DNA of 64,000 nt from Phragmitibacter flavus (lineage in GTDB: Bacteria > Verrucomicrobiota > Verrucomicrobiia > Verrucomicrobiales > Verrucomicrobiaceae): contig NZ_VAUV01000015.1 in the NCBI RefSeq assembly GCF_005780165.1, positions 98,153-162,152 of the forward strand, in the 5' to 3' direction. The first letter of the stretch is position 1, and each line of letters opens with the position of its first letter. The position numbers and the translations under genes were made by a program. The notes below the pieces were generated by a model, which saw nothing but the letters and a program-made list of their open reading frames with translations, was not told the DNA's origin and did no database searches. Positions 53,586 to 61,312 of this stretch are shown piece after piece.

Positions 53586-55352
53586 ATGAAATCGTTAATC
53601 GCCTGGATACTCTCCTTCGCCACTTTCGCTTACGCTGCTCCTCAAAAACCCAATATTCTCATCATTCTCTCAGACGACATGGGTTATTCCGACATCGGCA
53701 GTTATGGCGGTGAAATTGACACCCCCAACCTCGACTCATTGGCAAAGGGCGGCCTGCGTTTGACTCAGTTTTACAACACCGCCCGCTGTTGCCCAAGTCG
53801 CGCTTCCCTCCTGACCGGGCTCTATCCCCATCAGGCGGGCATCGGTCACATGATGAATGATCGTGGTAAAGATGGCTACCGTGGCGAACTCCGCCAGGAC
53901 ACCCCAACCATCGCTGAAGCACTGAAGCCCGCAGGCTATCGCAGCTACATGATCGGCAAATGGCATGTCACCCAACAAACCGCCGCTCCAAAAGCCGGCA
54001 CCACCCCATCCAACTGGCCTCTGCAACGCGGCTTCGATCGTTTCTACGGCACGATTCACGGCGCCGGCAGCTTTTTTGATCCCAATACCCTGACCCGCGA
54101 CAACCGCTACATCTCTCCCTTCACCGATCCTGAATACTCAGGAAAAGATTACTACTACACCGATGCCCTCAGTGATCAGGCCGCACGGTTCATCAGCGAA
54201 CATGCCAAAACCAGCAGTGACAGTCCCTTCTTCATGTATCTCGCCTACACCGCCGCCCACTGGCCCCTGCATGCAAAAGAAAAAGACATCAGCAAGTATC
54301 GAGGCCGATTTGATGCCGGATACGCCGCCCTGCGACAGGCGCGCATCGAGAAAATGAAAAAACTCGGTCTCTTGAAAAACGACGCCACCATCGCCCCACA
54401 AAACGGTGGCTCCTGGAGTGATGTCCCCAACCTTGAGTTCGAGCTTCGCTGTATGGAGGTCTATGCCGCCATGATCGACTCCATGGACCAGGGCATCGGT
54501 CGCATCATTGATCAGCTCAAACAATCCGGGCAATTTGAAAACACCCTGATCTTTTTCCTGCAGGACAACGGCGGCTGCGCCGAGCCCATCGGCCGTCGTC
54601 GCGATAAAGATCCATCATCGCCACAGGCGCGTCCGGGAAAACCCTCCTTACCACCACTGGCTGAAGAATATCTGCAACCCGACATGATCCCAAAACAAAC
54701 CCGTAACGGCTTCCCCATGCGACAGGGCTACGGTGTGCTTCCCGGAGCCGCCGACACCTACCTTGGTTACGGTGAGGCCTGGGCCAATGTCAGCAACACT
54801 CCGTTTCGTGAATACAAACACTGGGTGCATGAAGGTGGCATCAGCACCCCCCTCATCGCTCATTGGCCACGAGGAACCAAACCAGGGTTGGCCAATCAAC
54901 TGGAGCCCACTCCCGGCCACCTCATTGACCTCATGGCCACCTGCCTGGATGTCGCCGGAATCGAAATCAAAAAAGATCAATTCACCCGTAAACCCGAAGG
55001 CATCAGCCTAAAACCCCTGCTGCAAGGCGAAAGCATCGAACGTGGCAAGCCCATCTTCTGGGAGCATGAAGGCAACCGTGCCGTCCGTGAAGGCCCCTGG
55101 AAACTCGTCGCGAAAGATCCCGCTGGAGCCTGGGAGCTGTATAACATTGAACAGGATCGAGCCGAACAACAGAACCTCGCCAACAGCGAACCTGAACGCG
55201 TCAACACCATGATCAAGCAATGGGAAACCTGGGCCCATAACACCCATGTCCTCCCCTGGATCTGGAAGCCCGCCTACGGCGAACCCGCTACCACCAAAGC
55301 AACCCCCAAGGGCAAGGCTAAAAAAGACAAAAGGGCCAAAACTGAACCTTAA
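53586..55352 (+). CDS. Arylsulfatase family protein (type I sulfatase)
   Basis: A 588-residue exported enzyme with signal peptide 'MKSLIAWILSFATFAYAA'. The metal site begins 'LSDDMGYSD' (Asp30, Asp31). The formylglycine motif is CxPSR with Cys68 in 'CCPSRASLLTG', and 'LQDNGGC' is a later metal/sulfate region. Type I sulfatases remove sulfate esters from polysaccharides or aryl sulfates and need formylglycine maturation; no maturase is in the window. ATG 53586 is chosen for the signal peptide. The C-terminus ends in a Lys-rich tail, which is unusual. Confidence 0.94.
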   Translation: MKSLIAWILSFATFAYAAPQKPNILIILSDDMGYSDIGSYGGEIDTPNLDSLAKGGLRLTQFYNTARCCPSRASLLTGLYPHQAGIGHMMNDRGKDGYRGELRQDTPTIAEALKPAGYRSYMIGKWHVTQQTAAPKAGTTPSNWPLQRGFDRFYGTIHGAGSFFDPNTLTRDNRYISPFTDPEYSGKDYYYTDALSDQAARFISEHAKTSSDSPFFMYLAYTAAHWPLHAKEKDISKYRGRFDAGYAALRQARIEKMKKLGLLKNDATIAPQNGGSWSDVPNLEFELRCMEVYAAMIDSMDQGIGRIIDQLKQSGQFENTLIFFLQDNGGCAEPIGRRRDKDPSSPQARPGKPSLPPLAEEYLQPDMIPKQTRNGFPMRQGYGVLPGAADTYLGYGEAWANVSNTPFREYKHWVHEGGISTPLIAHWPRGTKPGLANQLEPTPGHLIDLMATCLDVAGIEIKKDQFTRKPEGISLKPLLQGESIERGKPIFWEHEGNRAVREGPWKLVAKDPAGAWELYNIEQDRAEQQNLANSEPERVNTMIKQWETWAHNTHVLPWIWKPAYGEPATTKATPKGKAKKDKRAKTEP

Positions 55353-55380
55353 GTGAGTCGAGGGGCAGGCCGCGTATGGC

Positions 55381-55418
55381 AACAACGTTTCAATTCGCGG
55401 ACTGACCCCCGGCAATGG
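55381..55418 (+). repeat. Dispersed repeat, copy C
   Basis: ACGTTTCAATTCGCGGACTG followed by ACCCCCGG, just after the sulfatase gene. It is clearly related to copies A and B, so B and C bracket the sulfatase. Confidence 0.5.
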
Positions 55419-55478
55419 GTTCGTCTTCTTTAAGGATTAGACTCTAGTGCTACTTCGGTTGTTCTTCCTGAGCCGTTG

Positions 55479-55979
55479 TCAGTCAAGTAGGCCAACGAGG
55501 CTTCCCGAAACACTCGCCACTAACGGGTGAGATAAAAATCGCTTTAATAAGCCTTTGGCCTCTTCCTTTTCTTCCCACGTCGCCTCCGCATTCTGGATCT
55601 GCGAGATCAAGTCCTGAATAGTGATTGTGTTAGCTTGAGTGTTGCTTCCCGAGATCGCCGTATTGGAAGAGTTTGAAATGGTGATATTCTGTGAATTGTC
55701 CATACTGATACTAATCGGTGATGTTACGGTTCCTTCGATAACATCTACGCCGTTTGCGTTGATCTTGCCGTGACCAAACGATACGCCTCCTAGTTGATGG
55801 ATCGGCTTCCAATCTATCAAACCGTGCTGCCCTAGCTGGTCACAGATCAAAACAACATTCTGATCTGTTACCCCGGACGGCGAACCGATATCTGCTGCTG
55901 ACGGGAGTTCCCATCTCTGTTGCCGCCTGCGGTCGTAGAACCAATCAAGCACTAGCCCACGTATTTCATTGTCTTTCAT
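55479..55979 (-). CDS. Hypothetical protein: winged-helix-like N-terminus, N/S/T-rich middle, helical C-terminus
   Basis: A 166-residue protein of no family I can name. Residues 1-80 look like a winged helix ('IRGLVLDWFYDRRRQQR', 'LICDQLGQHGLIDWKPI'). Residues 88-121 alternate small/polar and Ile residues with many N/S/T/Q ('QNITISNSSNTAISGSNTQ'), a pattern like beta-arch or amyloid-type motifs. Residues 122-149 are charged helix, and 150-166 ('SHPLVASVSGSLVGLLD') are hydrophobic. DNA is visibly A/T-rich compared with neighbours, suggesting transfer. A tRNA fragment lies about 230 bases upstream. Function unknown; a sensing or signalling role is inference only. Confidence 0.7.
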   Translation of the reverse strand: MKDNEIRGLVLDWFYDRRRQQRWELPSAADIGSPSGVTDQNVVLICDQLGQHGLIDWKPIHQLGGVSFGHGKINANGVDVIEGTVTSPISISMDNSQNITISNSSNTAISGSNTQANTITIQDLISQIQNAEATWEEKEEAKGLLKRFLSHPLVASVSGSLVGLLD

Positions 55980-56205
55980 TGTGTTATTTCTTGGTAGAAC
56001 TAAATGGAAAACGAAACAGCCTAGTTTGTCAACACAACCATCATCGATACTTTTCCTCCACCCATCATCATGTTTCCATAGATCGTTTTTTTGATAGTTT
56101 AGGTAAATTGTGGTAACTTTTATCCCCTTTGTCCTGTTTGGGGATAGGCTAATTCGCTCTCAATATACCCACATAACACGCTGATCTTTAGTTGTTTATA
56201 TAAAG

Positions 56206-56253
56206 TGTGCCAAGCAGGGATCGAACCTGCGACCAGCCGATTAGAAATCCACT
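56206..56253 (-). other. 3' fragment of a tRNA, probably tRNA-Arg(UCU)
   Basis: On the minus strand the anticodon loop TTTCTAA, half of an anticodon stem, a T arm GCAGG-TTCGATC-CCTGC, and a 3' acceptor strand TTGGCAC can be read. The 5' half (acceptor, D arm) is missing. The pattern fits an attachment-site scar left by a tRNA-targeting element, rather than a working tRNA. Confidence 0.65.
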
Positions 56254-56266
56254 GATTGATTGGCTG

Positions 56267-57301
56267 TTAGCCAGCGCTGACGCCGGTGAGGGCGGCGCTT
56301 TGTTCGATTTGGGGGACGATTTTGTCGGTTTTTTCTTTGGCTTGGGCGGCGAGTTCGTCGATCTCGGCGGGTTTGATGGTGCCTTCGGTTTCGCGTTTGC
56401 CGATCAGATCGATGAAGGCGAGGATTTCGTCGAAACCGGTGTCGATGGATTTCGCCAAGGCGCTGTCTTTGGTGGTGACGCTGGGTTTGACGGCTTTGAA
56501 CATGACGGCGCAGCTTTGCATGATGCCGCGCATGTCGGAGATGCGGCTGACGGCTTGGAAACGACCGGATTTTTGGTCGGAATAACGGGATTCTTTCCAG
56601 TCTTCGAAGTAGTCGGAGAGGGTGGGGGTCATGAGCACCATGGCGCCGAAGAGGTCGGTGACGGTGGCGTTCCAGGCGTGGCTGTCGGATTGCAGGGTGG
56701 CGATTTTGGCATCGGCATCTTTGGAGGCGGCGATGAGGACTTCGGGTTTGGGCAGGGTTTTGGTGTCGGAGATTCTGGTGATCCAGCGGTCGTCACCACC
56801 CCAGAGAGCGGGCTCCAATATGTAGGTGAAGAGGGCACCTTGTTTGTCGATTTTTTCGCCGTTGCCGAGGTCGAGGACGACTTCAGCGACGTCATCGGGG
56901 CCTTCGGCGGCGGGGACACCGGCGTCGAGGTAGATGTCGTAGTGGGCGAGGGAGTCGACACCGGCGACGATGCCTTCGACGGTTTCATAACCGAAGGAGT
57001 CGATCTTTTTGTAGTTGTCCTGCATGCGGAGGACCAAGGCGTCGAGTTTGGCGGCGTCGGCGGTGTTGGCGGCTTCGATGCTGCCGTGCCGTTGGATGAT
57101 GGCGGCGTATTCGTTGCTGGCGACGACGAGGTCGGCGCTGGCGGCTTTCATGGAGTCGACGGTTTTGGTGAGGTAGTCTTTGACGGACTGGACGGTGGCG
57201 GCGGCGTTGGTGCTGGTTTCGGCGGCGGCGCGGATCGGGATCGTCAGGGACAGGGAGGCGAGCGCGGCGGCGGTCAGGAGGGTGCGGGAGGAAGGGGACA
57301 T
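56267..57301 (-). CDS. Imelysin / EfeO-like (peptidase M75 family) exported protein
   Basis: A 344-residue protein with signal peptide 'LLTAAALASLSLTIPIRAAA'. The rest is mostly helical, with 'FGYETVEGIVAGVDSLAHYD' and 'LEPALWGGDDRWITRI', resembling EfeM/EfeO and imelysin proteins that bind iron or act beside FTR1 permeases. The classic HxxE motif was not seen. ATG 57301 is chosen because the signal peptide starts there; frames further upstream run into heptamer repeats. The FTR1 gene is far away, so a partnership is only possible. Confidence 0.68.
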   Translation of the reverse strand: MSPSSRTLLTAAALASLSLTIPIRAAAETSTNAAATVQSVKDYLTKTVDSMKAASADLVVASNEYAAIIQRHGSIEAANTADAAKLDALVLRMQDNYKKIDSFGYETVEGIVAGVDSLAHYDIYLDAGVPAAEGPDDVAEVVLDLGNGEKIDKQGALFTYILEPALWGGDDRWITRISDTKTLPKPEVLIAASKDADAKIATLQSDSHAWNATVTDLFGAMVLMTPTLSDYFEDWKESRYSDQKSGRFQAVSRISDMRGIMQSCAVMFKAVKPSVTTKDSALAKSIDTGFDEILAFIDLIGKRETEGTIKPAEIDELAAQAKEKTDKIVPQIEQSAALTGVSAG

Positions 57302-57352
57302 CGGTTGAGATTGTGTCTCATGTGGTGCGGGAGTCAAGGGGAAGTGGGAGGG

Positions 57353-57480
57353 GGAAGTCGGAAGTCGGAATGCGGAATGCGGAATGCGGAATGCGGAATG
57401 CGGAATGCGGAATGGATAGTGGGCAGTGGGCAGTGGGCAGTGGGCAGTGGGCAGTGGGCAGTGGGCAGTGGGCAGTGGAG
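57353..57480. repeat. Heptamer tandem repeat block 1 (GGAAGTC, GGAATGC, AGTGGGC)
   Basis: Two GGAAGTC units are followed by six GGAATGC units plus one variant, and then eight AGTGGGC units (57418-57473) ending AGTGGAG. It lies upstream of the imelysin-like gene. It resembles heptamer repeats known from cyanobacteria (STRR). Confidence 0.88.
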
Positions 57481-57747
57481 TGGTGACGGGGGCGAGGGGA
57501 GGTTGGATGGCTGGTGCTTTGGCGAAAGCGGTGTCGACGACGCCAGGTGGCCCTGGCGTCTTTGCCACCGCAGTCCAAATTGGGCCGAAGATGAGCGGTG
57601 GGTTTTTGCTGCGGGTGCAAGCGCTGAGGCGCGACGGCGCTTTGGGTGAGGTGGCGGGGGAATGATGGGATGCTGGTGGTTTGGAGAGCGCGGAAGATTT
57701 GCATGGCGATGCGAAGTGAAACTTCGCGGTCCTTTTGACTGACCGGT
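57481..57747. other. Non-coding stretch with perfect hairpins between inverted heptamer blocks
   Basis: Hairpins are CGCCAGG-TGGC-CCTGGCG (57541-57558) and GCGAAGT-GAA-ACTTCGC (57711-57727). No gene is supported. With the flanking repeats it may be one repeat unit. Confidence 0.5.
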
Positions 57748-57829
<82 letters not shown>

Positions 57830-57865
57830 GCGTTCTGGAGAACGCCGCTCCTTGGCTACTGAGAA

Positions 57866-60643
57866 TCAGGCGATCACTGGGACGAAGACGGCGGAGCGGA
57901 CGTCGTTTTTTAGTTGTTCCAGAACATCGGGGTCGTGGATTTTTTGTTCGGCTTTGTCCTGGAGATAGATGGAGTCGATGGCGACGCCTTTTTCGGTGCT
58001 GATGCGGGCGTGGCAGACGCTTAATCCGAGGCGGCCGATGGCCATGAAGACGTCATGAAGGAGGCCGATGCGGTCGAGGGCCTGGAGCTCGATGACGGTG
58101 TATTCGTTGCTAAGGTTGTTGTTGATCAACACGCGCTGGGGGACTTCGGCGGCGACTTCTTCAAAACCTTTGTTGCGGCGCCGGTGTTCGGTGATGGCGC
58201 TGCTGAAGTCGATGTCTTCTTCTTTAAAGGCACCCTCGATGAGGTTTTTGACGCGCGCTTTGACGCGGTCGTTGGTGACGGGGGTGAAGTCGTTGCGGGC
58301 AACGCGGAAGATGTCGATGACACAGTCGTCGCTGCGACGATAGAGGTCGGCACCAAGAATATTGATGTTCATGGCGGACAGGGCTCCGGAGACGCGGGCG
58401 AGGAGCAGGTGGCGATCCCAGCAGAGCACGGTGAGTTCGCTGATGCCCTGCTCGGGGCGGTCGTCCCAATGGAGGATGGGAAGGAGGCTTTGAGGAGCGG
58501 GGTCTTCGTGGACTTTGCGGAAGAAGTCGCGCAGTTGTTTGATGTGGACGGCGATGGTGTCGGCGTCGCGGAAGTTGAAATAACTGCGCGGCATGTGCCG
58601 GACGTGGGCGGCGATTTCGTGCTCGAAAGTGGTGTCGAGTTTCTTGCGGATGTCGGAGCCGAGTTCGCGCAGGGGCGCGGTGGCGGAGCGGAGGAAGTCG
58701 GAGGGGTCGTTGAGATAAGCGACGGTGGTGCGGTAGAGGTGGAGGATGAGGGATTCCTTCCAGGAGTTCCAGCCTTTGTCGGAGGTGCCCTGGGAGTCGA
58801 CAAGGGTCATGACGACGAGGGCGTCGAGGTTTTGTTTGCTGCGGATGATGTCGGCAAATTCGGCGATGACCTTGGGGTCTTCGATGTTTTTGCTGGTGGC
58901 GGTGCGGTAGAGGGTGAGGTGGTGGTCGACGAGGAACATGAGGAGCCGCAGGCGGGCACCTTTGATCTGGAATCGGCGCGCGACGCGGTGGGCGAGGGTG
59001 GCGGAGGCGTCGGAATGGGTGGCGGTGTTGTGGGCGCGACCGGAGTCGTGAAGAAGGAGGGCGAGATAGAGGATGTAGGGTTCCTGGAGGTCGTGGAACA
59101 GGCGCTGGTAGAGGCCGAGTCCAGGCTGGGGGGTGCCGGCGAGTTCGTCGAGTTTGTCGATGGTGCGCAGGGTATGTTCGTCGGCGGTGTAGCGATGGAA
59201 AAACTCGTGTTGCACGAGGCAGGTGAGGGCACCGAATTCGGGCATGTAACGACCGAGCACACCGACGCGATGCATCTGGCGGAGGGTGCGGGCGACGTCG
59301 CCTTTTTGGTTGAGGATGGCTTCGAAGGACTCGCGCGCGGCTTTGTTGTAGCGGAAGCTGATGTTGATGAGGTGGAAGTTTTTTTGGACCAGGTTGTGAA
59401 GCTCGGGGCTGAGGCGGAGGTGGCGTTGCTGGGTATGGACGAAGAGGCGGATGAGGCGCGGCGGGTCTTCGGTGAAGATGTTGTCGTGCTCGGCGTAGAT
59501 GCGTTCGTGTTTGCTGATGAAGCCGTCGAATTTTTCGGTTTTCGGGGCGCGGCCTTTAAGCAGGCGCTGGACGAGGCTGGGTTTTTCGGTCTCGATGGCC
59601 TGGAGGTGGTAGCGATCCATCAACTCGGCGGTGCGGTGCAGGAGATTGGTGGTGTGCTGGTAGTAGTCGCGCATGAATTCCTCAATGCGGATGAGGATTT
59701 TTTTGTGTCGATAGCCGAGGTTGGTGGCGACGACTCCCTGGAGGCGGAGGGTGAGGGTGTCCTGTTCGCGCTTTTCAACGTAGTGCATCTCGTTGCGGAC
59801 GCGCAGGAGGAAGTCGTAGGCGCGTTCCATGTCGCGCAGGGCGTTGAGCGAGAGGAGGTCTTTTTTGATGAGGTCGCGGAGGCGGACGGTGCGGTGTTTG
59901 GCGTAGGTGGTCCAGATGGCGTTTTGGTGGTCGCGCAGGCCGCCGCAGCCGTTTTTGATGTTGGGTTCCTGGACGAAGGGGGTGTTTTCGTGCTTGGAGT
60001 GGCGGTCGGCGAGGTCGCGCTGACGCATGCGCAGGAACTCGGTTTCGTGACCGTCCATGCAGGTGGCGTCGAAGCGCAACTTGAATTCGGTGAAGGCTGT
60101 TTCGTTGCCGGCGATGTGACGGCCTTCGATGAGGGCGGTTTTGACCTGGTTGTCCTGATTGGCGGCGCGAAACGCCTCGCTGACGGAGCGGGTGGAGGAG
60201 TCGCCGACTTTAAATCCGATGTCCCAGAGAAGGGTGATGAAGGTGGAGATGAGCTTGCAGGTGGACTCGAGGGCGGAGCCGATCTTGTCGGGGACGAGGA
60301 ACATGAGGTCGACGTCGCTGAAGGGATTCATCTGGCGGCGACCATAACCGCCGGTGGCGACGATGCTGACCGGGAGTTTGCTGGAGGAGGTTTTGGCTTC
60401 GGTGCGGGCGACTTCGCTCCAGAGGTGTTTGAGGGCGACGTCGTAGATGTCGGCGCGGGCCTCGGTGATTTCGAGTCCGCCGCCGCCGGCGCGGTGGGCC
60501 ATGAGGAGGCGGGCTTCTTCGATTTTGCGGAAGCGTTTGTAGGTGCGGAGGGTCTCGGCGCGGCTGCGAGGTTTGTCGGGGGCCGGGGGGAGGGTTTGTT
60601 TGGCGCGTTGCTGGAGTTTTTGCTTTTTATTGAGGTCGGCCAT
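57866..60643 (-). CDS. glnD: [Protein-PII] uridylyltransferase / UMP-removing enzyme
   Basis: A 925-residue bifunctional nitrogen sensor that adds UMP to PII under nitrogen limitation and removes it when glutamine is high. The nucleotidyltransferase has 'GGYGRRQMNPFSDVDLMFL' near residue 97. The HD domain has 'LLLHDSGRAHNTATHSD' near 534. Two ACT domains lie at about 740-925. The length fits. A PII gene is not in the window. Long frames on the other strand are due to codon bias. Confidence 0.95.
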   Translation of the reverse strand: MADLNKKQKLQQRAKQTLPPAPDKPRSRAETLRTYKRFRKIEEARLLMAHRAGGGGLEITEARADIYDVALKHLWSEVARTEAKTSSSKLPVSIVATGGYGRRQMNPFSDVDLMFLVPDKIGSALESTCKLISTFITLLWDIGFKVGDSSTRSVSEAFRAANQDNQVKTALIEGRHIAGNETAFTEFKLRFDATCMDGHETEFLRMRQRDLADRHSKHENTPFVQEPNIKNGCGGLRDHQNAIWTTYAKHRTVRLRDLIKKDLLSLNALRDMERAYDFLLRVRNEMHYVEKREQDTLTLRLQGVVATNLGYRHKKILIRIEEFMRDYYQHTTNLLHRTAELMDRYHLQAIETEKPSLVQRLLKGRAPKTEKFDGFISKHERIYAEHDNIFTEDPPRLIRLFVHTQQRHLRLSPELHNLVQKNFHLINISFRYNKAARESFEAILNQKGDVARTLRQMHRVGVLGRYMPEFGALTCLVQHEFFHRYTADEHTLRTIDKLDELAGTPQPGLGLYQRLFHDLQEPYILYLALLLHDSGRAHNTATHSDASATLAHRVARRFQIKGARLRLLMFLVDHHLTLYRTATSKNIEDPKVIAEFADIIRSKQNLDALVVMTLVDSQGTSDKGWNSWKESLILHLYRTTVAYLNDPSDFLRSATAPLRELGSDIRKKLDTTFEHEIAAHVRHMPRSYFNFRDADTIAVHIKQLRDFFRKVHEDPAPQSLLPILHWDDRPEQGISELTVLCWDRHLLLARVSGALSAMNINILGADLYRRSDDCVIDIFRVARNDFTPVTNDRVKARVKNLIEGAFKEEDIDFSSAITEHRRRNKGFEEVAAEVPQRVLINNNLSNEYTVIELQALDRIGLLHDVFMAIGRLGLSVCHARISTEKGVAIDSIYLQDKAEQKIHDPDVLEQLKNDVRSAVFVPVIA

Positions 60644-60706
60644 GGAGAGAAAAAGAACGGTCGGCGGTGGCGGTGCGCGCTGAAAGGGTGGTGGATCGAG
60701 GAATAT

Positions 60707-61240
60707 TTAAAACGTGATGATGGCGTGCGCGGGACCGTATGACGAGATTTTTTCGCGACCGTTGAGGAAGGCGAGTTCAATGAAGAACACGGAGCCGATC
60801 AGGTTGGCCTCGGCGGTGGTGATGAGCTGGAGGGCGGCGGCGGCGGTGCCTCCGGTGGCGAGGAGGTCGTCGGCAAGAAGGATGTTTTCGCCGGGAAGGA
60901 TGGCGTCTTCGTGCATTTCGAGGGAGGCGGTGCCGTATTCAAGGGCGTAGTCGACCCCGCGGGTGCGCCAGGGGAGTTTGCCTTTTTTGCGGGCGGGGAC
61001 GAATCCGCAGCCGAGGTGGGCGGCGAGCATGGCGCCAAAGATGAAACCGCGGGCGTCGATGCCGACGATCTTGTCGATTTTCTGGTCGGTCACGGTGGCG
61101 GCCATGGTTTCGATGGTGAGTCGGAGGAGGTCGGGATCGGCCAGGACGGGGGTGATGTCTTTGAAAAGGATACCGGGACTCGGGAAGTCGGGCACGTCAC
61201 GGATGGCTTGGCGAAGGCGGGAGAGTGAGTCGGAATCCAT
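60707..61240 (-). CDS. apt: Adenine phosphoribosyltransferase
   Basis: A 177-residue purine-salvage enzyme that converts adenine and PRPP to AMP. Landmarks are 'VPDFPSPGILFKDITPVL' near residue 15 and the PRPP motif 'ENILLADDLLATGGTAAA' near 118-135. Family length. It lies 63 bases upstream of glnD on the same strand and may share its transcript. Confidence 0.96.
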   Translation of the reverse strand: MDSDSLSRLRQAIRDVPDFPSPGILFKDITPVLADPDLLRLTIETMAATVTDQKIDKIVGIDARGFIFGAMLAAHLGCGFVPARKKGKLPWRTRGVDYALEYGTASLEMHEDAILPGENILLADDLLATGGTAAAALQLITTAEANLIGSVFFIELAFLNGREKISSYGPAHAIITF

Positions 61241-61312
61241 GGCGGACTACCGTGCATGGAATTTCGAGGGAGGCAATTTGAAAGGATGAAGGATGAAGAG
61301 CGGTGAGGTTCT

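Noticed and set aside
56206..56253. A working tRNA gene
   Set aside because: The 5' acceptor strand and D arm are missing; the sequence upstream belongs to the end of the imelysin-like gene.
57302..57568. N-terminal extension of the imelysin-like gene through the heptamer repeats
   Set aside because: The extension is translated tandem repeat (PTAHCPL and FRIPHSA types). The signal peptide begins at 57301.
58055..60742. A very long open frame on the plus strand opposite glnD (about 895 codons)
   Set aside because: Its product is compositionally odd (Gly/Val/Asp/Glu-rich) with no domain, and it mirrors glnD, a clear gene, on the other strand. Codon bias leaves the antisense frame open.
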